Below, piece by piece: positions 63,667 to 64,000 of a DNA stretch of 64,000 nt. The notes under the pieces are model-generated. The model was given only the letters and a program-made list of their open reading frames with translations. It did no database searches and was not told the DNA's origin. The DNA is from Meconema thalassinum (lineage: Eukaryota > Arthropoda > Insecta > Orthoptera > Tettigoniidae). Location of the stretch: positions 132,248,346 through 132,312,345 of the forward strand of contig OX336388.2 in NCBI GenBank assembly GCA_946902985.2, written 5' to 3'. How positions within the stretch are numbered: position 1 is the stretch's first letter; each line of letters starts with the position of its first letter. The position numbers and the translations under genes were made by a program.

Positions 63667-64000
63667 AAAACCACAGATATTTAAAATAGTTTTCCTCGGT
63701 TTCCTTTTGTTCTGTTGAAATGAAAGTTTACACATTCCTAGTACTGTCCATTATCTTTAGTTTCTAACTTGAATATTTGCAATTAACTTTCCCTAGTTAT
63801 TAAAAAATAATTTCAAAAATTGGACTAATTTATACATTGATCATGCTTTTCCTTGATAATTTCAACAAAACTTCAAATTTCTGGAAGTTTATTGTTTTAG
63901 AATGTTCATAACGCTTGTGTTAACAATGTGAACAAACATCTTTTGCTTATCTTTTGAAAACATTTTCTTCTCCCTTTTTTAAAAGAGTAGATTTTTTGGA
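63667..64000. other. No supported feature
   Basis: AT-rich flank of the duplication to the window end; nothing recognised. Confidence 0.4.

Noticed and set aside
1..64000. A bacterial-style defence system, CRISPR array or operon
   Set aside because: No such gene clusters, direct-repeat/spacer pattern or bacterial coding density. The window is insect-like nuclear DNA dominated by transposable elements.

Overview
This window is eukaryotic, TE-saturated nuclear DNA, most likely from an insect with a large genome. The reasons are mariner, Tc1, pogo/Tigger, hAT and Helitron elements side by side, many tRNA-headed SINEs, Jockey-like and RTE-like LINE fragments, and a degenerate array built on the insect telomere pentamer TTAGG. 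An orthopteran or other polyneopteran is my guess, but the sequence does not fix the order. No bacterial gene, operon, CRISPR array or true structural RNA gene was seen; tRNA-like sequences are SINE heads.

Only one feature looks like a host gene: a minus-strand terminal coding exon at 20997-21686, coding for the C-terminal two thirds of a RASL10-type small GTPase. It has an intact frame, a splice acceptor, a CaaX-like end and a downstream poly(A) signal. Its upstream exons (P-loop) were not found here.

Layout. 0-5 kb: Helitron tail, a pogo element holding a Helitron, a hairpin element, a mariner deletion derivative. 5-10 kb: two head-to-head LINE fragments, a mariner relic split by another element, a tRNA-like inverted-repeat element. 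10-15.8 kb: a foldback DNA element with a 72-bp tandem array, a solo LTR, two hAT MITEs with target duplications, SINEs. 16-24 kb: SINEs, mariner with MITE, the RASL10-like exon, LINE fragments. 24-31.4 kb: a deep nest (hairpin element, Helitron, Tigger, then SINEs and a small TIR element). 31-42 kb: LINE fragments, two more Helitrons, a TIR element with AT-hook/HTH coding, a THAP-domain relic. 42.8-45.3 kb: a second deep nest (pogo N-terminus, SINE, SINE plus Tc1, LINE). 46-60 kb: low-information sequence, two copies of a 1.5-kb element made of about nine 145-bp units, SINEs, a composite element split by a LINE, and a 960-bp telomere-like array. 60.9-63.7 kb: a tandem duplication, one copy of which later received a SINE.

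Insertion order can be read directly in many places because target duplications are intact or because an empty copy of the same site exists elsewhere in the window. The most notable structural results are the two nests, the foldback element whose internal repeats copy its own terminus, the 145-bp-unit element, and two SINE families with different tRNA heads that share one 3' domain.
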